Virus record (IMG/VR): IMGVR_UViG_3300036853_000446
Span: 310,001 to 374,000 of that record
DNA from: a virus
Length of the DNA stretch: 64,000 bases
Reading direction: 5' to 3' (one strand)
In this document: piece by piece, positions 39,114-46,518 of the stretch
Layout of the letters: every line of letters starts with the position of its first letter
How positions within the stretch are numbered: position 1 is the first letter of the stretch
The notes under the pieces: model-generated
What the model was told of the DNA's origin: nothing
Seen by the model: the letters and a program-made list of their open reading frames with translations, nothing else
Databases searched by the model: none
Translations under genes and position numbers: made by a program

Positions 39114-39709
39114 ATGTGACCCTTCCTCTGAACCCTAAAGACCTCTGTGTCGCCCTCGACCGAGAGGCCCCCGCCCACCTGACACTTGCTCCTTTCGACC
39201 TCGACGACGTCAGAGCCACACTTCGCCGTCGCCGTCCTCTACTGCTCCTCGAGTCGAATTCGGGGGCAATGGTCGACGTCGTGGAAGCGCTGCGGCCACA
39301 TATCGAGATCTTCATCGACAGCCTGGTCCGCGTCGCCGATCTCGTGATCGGCGATGATTTACAGCAGGTTCTCGATCTCGGTCTTTATAATCCGCGGCTC
39401 GGCGTCCTGTTCGAGACCCTGTGGGCTGCGCGATTCGAGCACCTCGAGCATCGGGATTTCTCAGCCCCTTTCCTCGAGCTGACGAAGACGACATTCGACG
39501 ATCCGTCTGCCCTGATTCGCAATGACGCGCTCCTCTTCTGGTTAACCCTCCTCCGGCAAAACGATGCCACGACCACGAGACAGGTCATTCTCGTCATCAG
39601 GAGCCCTGGCGGTCTGGACCCCGCGATGTGCGCCTTCGTTCGTGCGGCCGAGCATTGGATATCGCTCGGCTCTCCCGTCCGCATCGTCACGGAGGCGACC
39701 GTCAGTTGA
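39110..39709 (+). CDS. Hypothetical protein, 199 aa
   Basis: Leucine- and arginine-rich soluble protein (VRATLRRRRPLLLLESNSGA, FLELTKTTFDDPSALIRNDA). No motif recognised. Coupled to 38640-39113. Its 3' end overlaps the convergent gene 39702-40190 by 8 nt. Confidence 0.7.
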   Translation: MNVTLPLNPKDLCVALDREAPAHLTLAPFDLDDVRATLRRRRPLLLLESNSGAMVDVVEALRPHIEIFIDSLVRVADLVIGDDLQQVLDLGLYNPRLGVLFETLWAARFEHLEHRDFSAPFLELTKTTFDDPSALIRNDALLFWLTLLRQNDATTTRQVILVIRSPGGLDPAMCAFVRAAEHWISLGSPVRIVTEATVS

Positions 39710-40190
39710 GCACCTTCGAAGGGTCGGGAGGTAGCTCCGGCGTCTCGAACTCGTTCGGAATCCCGGCCTTCCGCAGGGCATGCGCGCGACCCAGCTCGAT
39801 CAGCTTATACGCAGCATTATGAAGGGCCTTGTCCGCTTTGGAGGCTTCGAGCCGCGCTTGGACGGCCTGCGCCGTCCCGACCATCTCGTTCATCCTCTGC
39901 GCGGCGACTTGATTCGCCATGTCGGCGTAGCCCGCCTGGAGCAGGGCCTGCTCCCACTCGAGAAACAGCTCCCGCGCCTCATGAACCGGGTGCTCCGCCG
40001 TCCCTAAGACTTCCACCTGAGCCCGACGCCGCGCGAGTGCGTCCCAAAACACAGCGGCGGCCTCGTCGGGCGTATAGTCCGGCCCATAGATCAGCCTGCC
40101 GTCCGGTTTTATCGTCACGAGCACTCGAGACGCCGACGTGCCGATGACCAAATCCTTCTCCGAAGGTGAATCGTCTCGTGAATCGCCCAT
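39702..40190 (-). CDS. Phage-type hypothetical protein, 162 aa
   Basis: SRVLVTIKPDGRLIYGPDYT followed by PDEAAAVFWDALARRR is a short strand-and-helix module recurring in phages at the start of small proteins. A helical tail follows. ATG 40190 overlaps a GGATTTTAT stretch, so the transcript may be leaderless. Confidence 0.7.
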   Translation of the reverse strand: MGDSRDDSPSEKDLVIGTSASRVLVTIKPDGRLIYGPDYTPDEAAAVFWDALARRRAQVEVLGTAEHPVHEARELFLEWEQALLQAGYADMANQVAAQRMNEMVGTAQAVQARLEASKADKALHNAAYKLIELGRAHALRKAGIPNEFETPELPPDPSKVLN

Positions 40191-40342
40191 AAAATCCGCG
40201 CCAGTCCGATGGTCGCCCCATTCTAGCGCGCTACCGAAGTTTACGGCAAGCTGCCTTCGGGTTGCGGCGGTCCGCGCGCATCACCAAGGTCACACCGAGT
40301 TGCTCCCGACTCTTTAGGGAGTCACTCTTTATAGTAACCCAA

Positions 40343-40549
40343 ATGAAGTGGATGTTGCTCGCGCTCTTGGCCCTCGGAACTCCCTCTCGAGAGTCACACT
40401 GTTTCCATAACTGCTCGCAATGCGCCTTCCGGTGTAAACGCGCGAGTGACCCTGAAACGTGTCGCCAAACTTGCTTCGAACTCAAACGCGAGTGTTGCCA
40501 AAGTTGCAAGTCAGGACCAGGACCTCAAAAGACCTGCGCCTGCACATAA
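40343..40549 (+). CDS. Secreted cysteine-rich peptide, 68 aa
   Basis: MKWMLLALLALGTPSRESHC is a signal peptide followed by a mature part with 12 cysteines in about 50 residues (CFHNCSQCAFRCKR, CRQTCFELKRECCQSCK, CACT). This density suggests a disulfide-knotted secreted peptide or metal-binding protein. It would be exported to the periplasm or medium, unusual for a phage. The 3' half overlaps the RNase HII gene in another frame by 104 nt. Confidence 0.65.
   Translation: MKWMLLALLALGTPSRESHCFHNCSQCAFRCKRASDPETCRQTCFELKRECCQSCKSGPGPQKTCACT
40430..40436 (+). promoter_or_regulatory. Class 2 promoter box CGGTGTA
   Basis: CGGTGTA inside the cysteine-rich gene, 9 nt before GTG 40446 of the RNase HII gene. 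Confidence 0.55.
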
Positions 40550-41207
40550 ACAGAAGGCCAACGCTCTCCTCGAGAAATCCACTGCGGAGTGGATCCTCGG
40601 CTCGGACGAGGCCGGTTATGGTACACTCGCGGGCAGTCTGGTCGTCGTCGCCATGGCGGTCCGTCGATCGTGGGGCGATCCTGAGGTTACCGATTCAAAG
40701 GTGCTTTCTGACACAAAACGTCGGAGCATCGTGCGACGCTACCGTGGGGCTGAGGACGTCTTCAGGGTCGTCCACACGACGTCTCCTCGAGGGATCGATG
40801 AGGTGGGTGTTTGGACCTCACTGATCAACGCTCACAATCAGGTGCATGAAGCTTTAGAAGCCAAACTGCGAGCCGTAGACCCATGGGGCGAGCTGCTTCA
40901 CATCGTGGATGGTCTGGAGAACGCGCGAAGACGCCTCGACGCCCGTTTCACCCCACTATCCTCGGCGGACCTCTATGTTCCGGCCGTCTCGCTGGCGAGT
41001 TGCTTCGCCAAAGTCGTTCAATGTGAGTTGATGGATCTTGCTGCGAAAAGCTACCCAGGATATGGCTTCGAGAGGCACCGCGGCTACGATACGCCGCAGC
41101 ATCGAGAGGCGCTCGCGCGACTCGGGGTCACTCCGATCCACCGCAAGAGTTACCGGACTATCCGGGACCTGCTGAGCGCCGATGGCTTCTCTGCTGATCG
41201 TGGATGA
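40446..41207 (+). CDS. rnhB: RNase HII-like protein with altered active site
   Basis: 253 aa. SDEAGYGTLAGSL (canonical DEAGRG), LLHIVDGLENARRRL (third acid, D in VDG) and ASCFAKVVQCELMDLAAKSY followed by PGYGFERHRGY. The usual fourth acid, Asp in AKVxRD, is Cys here (AKVVQC), so metal binding and activity may be changed. RNase HII removes RNA from DNA. A basic N-terminal extension (MTLKRVAKLASNSNASVAKV) has tag-like RVA and VAK copies. Start GTG 40446 follows a class 2 box. Confidence 0.85.
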   Translation: MTLKRVAKLASNSNASVAKVASQDQDLKRPAPAHKQKANALLEKSTAEWILGSDEAGYGTLAGSLVVVAMAVRRSWGDPEVTDSKVLSDTKRRSIVRRYRGAEDVFRVVHTTSPRGIDEVGVWTSLINAHNQVHEALEAKLRAVDPWGELLHIVDGLENARRRLDARFTPLSSADLYVPAVSLASCFAKVVQCELMDLAAKSYPGYGFERHRGYDTPQHREALARLGVTPIHRKSYRTIRDLLSADGFSADRG

Positions 41208-41583
41208 TGACCTCATGGTCCAACGCGCTCTGATACGTGCCCTTCGCGAACACATCTGCGTTGCAGCTTGCAACGGCTGCGAGGCCCTCCGATTGCTCGG
41301 CGTCCAGCCCTTTGACCTCGTCATCTCGGACGTCGACATGCCCGTGATGAATGGCCTCGACTTCTACAGGAAGGCCCGCGAGCTTTTCCCGAACCTTCGG
41401 ATCATTTTCCGGACGGGATCCAAAGTACCGGGACTTGCGTCGATCGGGGTCCCGGTCCTACCAAAGGACTGGCCTTTGACCGACACGCTCGAGGCGATCG
41501 ATTCTTTCGTAACGCGCGGTGTAACGCACATGGATGCCGGCACTCTTCAAGGCAAAGCCCTTTCTGAAATGGGCGGGCGGTAA
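41182..41583 (+). CDS. Stand-alone response-regulator receiver domain
   Basis: 133 aa. LLIVDDD (acidic triad), DLVISDVDMPVMNG with the phospho-acceptor Asp, IIFRTGS (Thr) and VLPKDW (Lys) form a complete CheY-like receiver with no output domain. It overlaps the 3' end of the RNase HII gene by 26 nt. It may tap a host phosphorelay, sequester phosphate or bind a partner. No histidine kinase is nearby. Confidence 0.85.
   Translation: MASLLIVDDDLMVQRALIRALREHICVAACNGCEALRLLGVQPFDLVISDVDMPVMNGLDFYRKARELFPNLRIIFRTGSKVPGLASIGVPVLPKDWPLTDTLEAIDSFVTRGVTHMDAGTLQGKALSEMGGR
41517..41523 (+). promoter_or_regulatory. Class 2 promoter box CGGTGTA
   Basis: CGGTGTA, 10 nt before ATG 41534. Confidence 0.5.
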
Positions 41584-42400
41584 GACTCGTCTCCTCGAGA
41601 CGCTATCGAATCTTCTCCCCGAGACGATCGACACCTACTACGAGCCCTTCATCGGCGGCGGGGCTTTGTTCTTTCACCTCGCACACGAGCAGCGCTTTCG
41701 GCACGCGATCCTCAACGATTTCAATCCCGAACTGGTCAACTGCTACCAAGTCGTCCGCGACGCAGTGGAGGCCCTCATCGCGCAGCTAAAGACATTCCAG
41801 GTGACCCGCGACGAGTTTTACGCCGTGCGCGCGCTCGACCCTCTCGCGCTGTCTACCGTCCACCGGGCTGCCCGCACGATCTATCTGAATCGCACGTGTT
41901 TCAACGGCCTGTATCGGCTGAACAAGCGCGGCGCATTCAACGTGCCGCGGGGCGATTACAAGGATCCTCGCGTTGTCGATGAGGGCAACCTCCACGCTTG
42001 CTCTGCTCTGCTTCATTCGGTGACGCTGCGCGAGGGCGGTTTCGTTCAGGCCGTAAAAGGGGTCGTCAGCGGGGACGCCGTCTATTTCGATCCCCCCTAC
42101 GTGCCGCTCAACGCAACCAGCAATTTCAAGAGCTACACGAAGGAGGGCTTCACGTTGGACGACCAGCAGCGGCTCGCCGAATGCTTTCGAGAGCTGGCGG
42201 ATCGCGGCGTCTTCGTTCTCGAATCGAACTCGGACACGGCCACCGTCCATAACCTCTACAAGGGTTTCGAGAGACGGGTCGTTCGGATGCGCCGCAACAT
42301 CAACAGCAAGGCCGACAGTCGAGGCGCCGTCAACGAGTTGGTCGTCATGGTCCGACCCGGCGGTGGCGAAGAATGGGATCACCGTGGCTATCAATCCTAA
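41534..42400 (+). CDS. dam: DNA adenine-N6 methyltransferase, D12 class
   Basis: 288 aa. SAM-binding LKWAGGKTRLLE (residues 11-22), EPFIGGGALFF (37-47) and catalytic DPPY at 186-189 (VYFDPPYVPLNATSNFKSYT), with NELVVMV near the end, in the order typical of Dam/DpnIIA enzymes. It methylates adenine, probably in a GATC-like site. No restriction endonuclease is adjacent, so protective or regulatory methylation is likely. GATC is the core of the class 1 box, so methylation could gate those promoters (inference). Confidence 0.9.
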   Translation: MPALFKAKPFLKWAGGKTRLLETLSNLLPETIDTYYEPFIGGGALFFHLAHEQRFRHAILNDFNPELVNCYQVVRDAVEALIAQLKTFQVTRDEFYAVRALDPLALSTVHRAARTIYLNRTCFNGLYRLNKRGAFNVPRGDYKDPRVVDEGNLHACSALLHSVTLREGGFVQAVKGVVSGDAVYFDPPYVPLNATSNFKSYTKEGFTLDDQQRLAECFRELADRGVFVLESNSDTATVHNLYKGFERRVVRMRRNINSKADSRGAVNELVVMVRPGGGEEWDHRGYQS

Positions 42401-42665
42401 GGACTGGCTCGGAAGGGATCGGCGACTGCACCGAACCCTCGTAATTGCCCTCATCGTCGTGCTGGCCACCCTTCGTGATACGTTCTGGCGAGACGCTCTC
42501 ACTTATGTGGGTCTGGTCCTGATCGGTATTCACGCGGAATTCCGCCATGCTGCCTTACGGCATCTGATCGCCAGTCGCCCTTTCGACGATTTCGTCAGAG
42601 CCTACCGTCCTCGAGGACGAGATGGGCGGGATGCCAACCCGCCCGAACCTCGCATCTACAGTTAG
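42363..42665 (+). CDS. Small membrane protein, 100 aa
   Basis: One hydrophobic segment (TLVIALIVVLATL, then DALTYVGLVLIGIHAEF) in a basic protein; possibly two short membrane helices. GTG 42363 overlaps the methyltransferase by 38 nt; GTG 42384 is an alternative. Confidence 0.6.
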   Translation: MAKNGITVAINPKDWLGRDRRLHRTLVIALIVVLATLRDTFWRDALTYVGLVLIGIHAEFRHAALRHLIASRPFDDFVRAYRPRGRDGRDANPPEPRIYS

Positions 42666-42903
42666 CGCAGAGCAGCGTGCAACGGTCGAGAGCGGGTTGG
42701 ATTTGCTCCCAACTCGAGGAGGACGAGATGTAGAAAGCGCGGTCGCGGGTGTCGGCGAAATGGAAATGCAGCGCCGCCGGACAGCGACAGTAGCCACAGA
42801 TCTGGCAACGCCCGCCCTTGTACGCGAGGGCCCTTTCCTTGAGTCTGAGGTGCCGCCGGTGGGCTCGGAAGCGACGCTGCCACCGCTCATCGAGTTCGCC
42901 CAT
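42595..42903 (-). CDS. Degenerate HNH nuclease-like protein, 102 aa
   Basis: ALAYKGGRCQICGYCRCPAA, HFHFAD and CTLLCANCRCEV follow the HNH endonuclease layout with both CxxC zinc pairs intact, but two catalytic histidines look replaced: the second His of the FHH motif is Phe, and the last His (usually CHREVH) is Arg. It may be a non-cutting DNA-binding relic. The 3' end overlaps the convergent gene 42363-42665 by 71 nt. Confidence 0.75.
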   Translation of the reverse strand: MGELDERWQRRFRAHRRHLRLKERALAYKGGRCQICGYCRCPAALHFHFADTRDRAFYISSSSSWEQIQPALDRCTLLCANCRCEVRAGWHPAHLVLEDGRL

Positions 42904-42913
42904 AGCCCCGTCT

Positions 42914-42920
42914 TACACCG
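42914..42920 (-). promoter_or_regulatory. Class 2 promoter box CGGTGTA
   Basis: CGGTGTA on the minus strand, 10 nt before ATG 42903; it lies just after the stop of the next operon. Confidence 0.55.
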
Positions 42921-42923
42921 CCT

Positions 42924-44030
42924 TCAGAGGGTCAGCTCAAAGCGCTTCATCACCGACGAAGGTATCGGCATGTTGAACACGTACGTCGCGAACGTCTCAG
43001 CGAAATCCTCACGCACGTTCGTCGCCGCGTAGCTCGACACGGTTTCTACCTTCACGGATTTCAGCCGAACGTATCGGTGATTGGGGCGCACGACTTGCCG
43101 TTCGACCCAAGCTCCCGCCTCGCTGTAGGCTCGCCAGTAATCCTTCGGTGAGGCTCCGATCTCCTTCAGATACTCGGCGACGGGAAGCCCCTTCTCTCGG
43201 AGAAATTTCTTCGCAGCCGCCGGCCTGAACTCGCCCTTCACGAGTGCTTGAAACAGATCCTGCCGCTGGTCGACGGTAAGTCCGCCCGCCGAGTACAGGT
43301 CCTCGTACTGCTCTTGCTGTGCCGTCGAGAGATGCTTGTGCCATCGCCGGTGCCCTATCTCGTGTACCAGCGTGAAGACGTCCGAGTGTTGATTTTTCGC
43401 ATCTACGGTCAGCGCGATCGAGTCGCTGGCCTTAAAATATTCCCCTGCAACGCCAGGGCGACTCACTTTCGTATCCAGCAGGACTTCCCCGTACAGCAGG
43501 TCTCCGAACCCCTTTGCACGGACACGATCGGAGGCTTTGTCCAGCACCTCGAGGGGCTCGGCGTACTCCGACACGGAAAAGCCGTACTTGTTGACGATCT
43601 GCCATGGCCCATGGCTGAAGGTCTTCTCAACCTTAGCGTAGCCTTCGATCCGGTCTGCGACACGGCTCAACGACTTGAGCGTGTCTGCAAGCGACTCGAG
43701 GTGGTTGTGAATATGAATGTCTTGGATCGTCTCGTCGAGTTCGAGAGATCGGGAGTCGAAAGCTCTCTGAAGGTGCCGCAACCACCCGATCACGTTTTTC
43801 AGCTTCCGCTGCTCGTCTGGCCGCGAGAACTTGATGTTGTCGAGCGCCGACGCGAGTGGCGCCAGCTCCCGTCCAAGTTCGAGGAACCGCTCCTTGGCTG
43901 CGGGAATGTTCTTCGCCTGGAGGAGGGCTTCGATTCGCGGCCGCGCCGCCCTGAACGCTTGAATGGCGTCGTTCACGAGCTGTTTCGAGGCGTAGCGGGT
44001 CGCGACCCGGTACACCATCGTACTGGTCAC
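42924..44030 (-). CDS. Zincin-like metallopeptidase with RVAxRY tag (paralogue 4)
   Basis: 368 aa from GTG 44030. Tag MTSTMVYRVATRYASKQ at residues 1-17. Zinc motif HEIGH from residue 223 (FTLVHEIGHRRWHKHLSTAQ) and NVREDFAETFATYVF as the third-ligand region. The strand LLYGEVLLDT matches the YGTVFID strand of paralogues 1 and 2. Last gene of a four-gene operon with topoisomerase IB, coupled by GTGA at each junction. Confidence 0.85.
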   Translation of the reverse strand: MTSTMVYRVATRYASKQLVNDAIQAFRAARPRIEALLQAKNIPAAKERFLELGRELAPLASALDNIKFSRPDEQRKLKNVIGWLRHLQRAFDSRSLELDETIQDIHIHNHLESLADTLKSLSRVADRIEGYAKVEKTFSHGPWQIVNKYGFSVSEYAEPLEVLDKASDRVRAKGFGDLLYGEVLLDTKVSRPGVAGEYFKASDSIALTVDAKNQHSDVFTLVHEIGHRRWHKHLSTAQQEQYEDLYSAGGLTVDQRQDLFQALVKGEFRPAAAKKFLREKGLPVAEYLKEIGASPKDYWRAYSEAGAWVERQVVRPNHRYVRLKSVKVETVSSYAATNVREDFAETFATYVFNMPIPSSVMKRFELTL

Positions 44031-45160
44031 AGAAGCGACTCCATGATCGCGCCAATGCCCGGGGGCAGGTTCTTCCCCATGACATAGTGCGCGAATGCTT
44101 CCGCAAAGTTCTCCATCCAGCCGCCTGTCTTCCCGTAGCTCGTGACGTACTCGGGCTCGCGGACGACCTCCTTCGTCTTGATGGTAAAGTCCTTGCCGCT
44201 GACGACTGCCTTGCGCAGCTCCGCTTCGACGTCCTCCCCCTTCACGAACCGAACGCCAAGCTTTTGGGCAACGGAGCCAGCCGGCGTGCCGATGGTATGC
44301 CCCATCCACTCCAGGAACAGCTCCGATGGTTTCGGCTGGGGCTTGCCGTCACGCCGCGCCTTCGCGATGTCGATGTATTCGGCCGCGACGTTCTCCCGAG
44401 CCCCGGCGTCATATGTGATCTCGCGGTGCTCGGGCGTCGTGGAAAGACGCATGAACTCGTCCCGCTGGTCCTTGTTCTTCCAGAACTTGTAGAAGTACCG
44501 GTGCCCAAACTCGTGGCACAAGGCGTGGACGTCTCCGATGTTGCCCCGGGCCTTGAGGCTCAAGTAGACAACGTCGTTGGTCACATTGTAACGAGCGGCC
44601 GCCATATGATTCGACAGATTCTTGACGATGAAGACCCGCCCGTAGAGGACCTTTGGAAACTTTGGCTGGAGGATCTTGTAGGCCTTGTCGAGCGCCTCGA
44701 GACATTCTCGAACTTTAGGCCCCGTGACTCCGTGAGGCACGATCTCGAAAACGCCGTGCTGGAAGGTCTTGTCGTCGGCCTTGTTGATGATACCCTGCAG
44801 CCATTTGATTTCGAACGCGAGTTGGCCAAAAAGCTCCTGAGGAGCTGCGTCTGGTTCGAGCACCAGTCGTCCAAGAGCGCGAATGATGGTCAATGCTCTC
44901 TTCTGATGGCGGGGGCCGAGGGCGGAGTACCAGTCCGCGTCCACAGACCATCGGTCACCGTTACGTATGACATCGAGTTCCGCGAGCGCCTGCTCTACCA
45001 GGGCCACGTTGAACTTACCCGTACTCAGGCCCTGAACGACGGGGCCCAGAGCGCCGCGCGACAGGATGTATCGCGCCGCTACCCGCCCGGTCATCACAGC
45101 GGCTGCGGCCACCCGCGCCTTTACAGCCCACCGCGTGGCCACCCGAGCCGTCAGGTTCAC
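44027..45160 (-). CDS. Zincin-like metallopeptidase with double tag (paralogue 5)
   Basis: 377 aa. Two tag copies in tandem: LTARVATRWAVKARV (about 3-17) and VMTGRVAARYILSRG (about 22-36). Zinc motif HEFGH from residue 216 (HALCHEFGHRYFYKFWKNKD) and GGWMENFAEAFAHYVMGK. GTG 45160 overlaps the upstream stop as GTGA. The doubling of the tag in one protein is the clearest sign that it is a separable module. Confidence 0.85.
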   Translation of the reverse strand: MNLTARVATRWAVKARVAAAAVMTGRVAARYILSRGALGPVVQGLSTGKFNVALVEQALAELDVIRNGDRWSVDADWYSALGPRHQKRALTIIRALGRLVLEPDAAPQELFGQLAFEIKWLQGIINKADDKTFQHGVFEIVPHGVTGPKVRECLEALDKAYKILQPKFPKVLYGRVFIVKNLSNHMAAARYNVTNDVVYLSLKARGNIGDVHALCHEFGHRYFYKFWKNKDQRDEFMRLSTTPEHREITYDAGARENVAAEYIDIAKARRDGKPQPKPSELFLEWMGHTIGTPAGSVAQKLGVRFVKGEDVEAELRKAVVSGKDFTIKTKEVVREPEYVTSYGKTGGWMENFAEAFAHYVMGKNLPPGIGAIMESLL

Positions 45161-46518
45161 GCGACACCTTGAAGCGACAGATAGCGCTCTGCCACTCGCG
45201 TCGCGGCCAGTTTGGCCCCACCCAACCCACAAACCTGGCTGAAGAACTCCCGCGTCCATGGTTTGACGGCGCGAGGCCCCTTCGTAATCCACAGGCGAAA
45301 GACTTCGGCGAAGGCTTCCATCGGGTTCGTATTGCCGTAGTCGGTCGTCTCTTCGATCAGAACCGGCTCCCCTACCTTGGTCTCGAGAAATTTCGTGTAG
45401 GCTGCGGGGTCAAAGACTTTCACGTCCCAAGGCATGAGAATCATCTTAGCTAGCTCTCGAAACTTGGCTTCATCCGCGGCACCCCCCGCGTGAGGCAGAA
45501 CCGCCCGTAACCGATCGTCGTCCCCGTCCAGAGCCCTTAGTGTTTGAGAGTCAACCTTACGAATGATCAGGTCGGCGAACCTACGCACGTCGTCGCGCGT
45601 GATCTTCACCGACCGCGACATCATGACCTCCTCCCAGTGGTTTCGTGCCTGCACCGGCAATTCCCGAAAGTAGAAGCGGTGCCCACACTCGTGTACGAAA
45701 GTTCCGTGACCAGAATCGTCTCCCACGATTCCGAGCGAATACATGCTCAATGTGTCGGTCGCGGGCTGATACATCCCGGTTGTTGCCCACTCTTTCGCCT
45801 TCGTGTCGAAGTCGACCGTTACCGTCAGCCCTTTGACTGCCCCTCCGAATCCAGACCGTTTGATCTCGTCGACTCGTTGCCTGAGGCTTCGAAGGAAGGA
45901 CTCGAGATCATTCTGATCATCATCGTCACGTCCAAAGTTCAGTAGCACGACGTGGACGCCGCCTACCTCCAAATGGTCGACCGGGATGTAACGCTCGACT
46001 TTGCCTTCTGGTGACATTTCAAGGTAGTCGTCGATTTCCTTCAGCGCCTTCGTTGCCTTCAGTTGATAGCGCTTGATATTGCGGTCACGTTCGTGTCGAA
46101 GCTTCGACCAGTCGGGCTCCTTGCTCGGGTGGAAGACGGGGAAGAGCTGGTGGGCATCGAGTTCGTGCCTGAGGTCCCACGCGCTCGTTCGAATCGCCTT
46201 CTCCATGTGGGTTTCGGGCCGGTCCGACGCATGGGTCTTCGGGAGGAGTTCGCGATAAACCCACTCCTCAAAGTTTTCCCGAAAGTTACGAAACAGACTT
46301 CGGGCCTGCTCGAACACGGCGCGCGCATCACGAACGCGAGTCACGTCCGCGTCGTAGGGTACATCGGCGTCGATGGAGCGGTAGATCTTCGTCATGATGC
46401 GGAGGTCTTTCCGCCACCGATCAACAGTACTCTTGTCGAGGGTCCTCGCGCTTCGACCGCCGGTTGACAGATAGCGATGGACTAGACTCGCCGTGAGAGG
46501 TTCTCCGTCCATGATCAC
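45157..46518 (-). CDS. Zincin-like metallopeptidase with N- and C-terminal tags (paralogue 6)
   Basis: 453 aa. N-terminal LTASLVHRYLSTGG and C-terminal AATRVAERYLSLQGVA tag copies. Zinc motif HECGH from residue 276 (GTFVHECGHRFYFRELPVQA) and NPMEAFAEVFRLWITKG. GTG 46518 overlaps the topoisomerase stop as GTGA; ATG 46512 is an alternative. Conserved fold with variable helical surroundings suggests different targets for each paralogue. Confidence 0.85.
   Translation of the reverse strand: MIMDGEPLTASLVHRYLSTGGRSARTLDKSTVDRWRKDLRIMTKIYRSIDADVPYDADVTRVRDARAVFEQARSLFRNFRENFEEWVYRELLPKTHASDRPETHMEKAIRTSAWDLRHELDAHQLFPVFHPSKEPDWSKLRHERDRNIKRYQLKATKALKEIDDYLEMSPEGKVERYIPVDHLEVGGVHVVLLNFGRDDDDQNDLESFLRSLRQRVDEIKRSGFGGAVKGLTVTVDFDTKAKEWATTGMYQPATDTLSMYSLGIVGDDSGHGTFVHECGHRFYFRELPVQARNHWEEVMMSRSVKITRDDVRRFADLIIRKVDSQTLRALDGDDDRLRAVLPHAGGAADEAKFRELAKMILMPWDVKVFDPAAYTKFLETKVGEPVLIEETTDYGNTNPMEAFAEVFRLWITKGPRAVKPWTREFFSQVCGLGGAKLAATRVAERYLSLQGVA

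Noticed and set aside
44087-45172. Long plus-strand open frame opposite the peptidase gene
   Set aside because: It mirrors a gene with a clear zinc motif, has no ribosome site or promoter box, and its product shows no domain.
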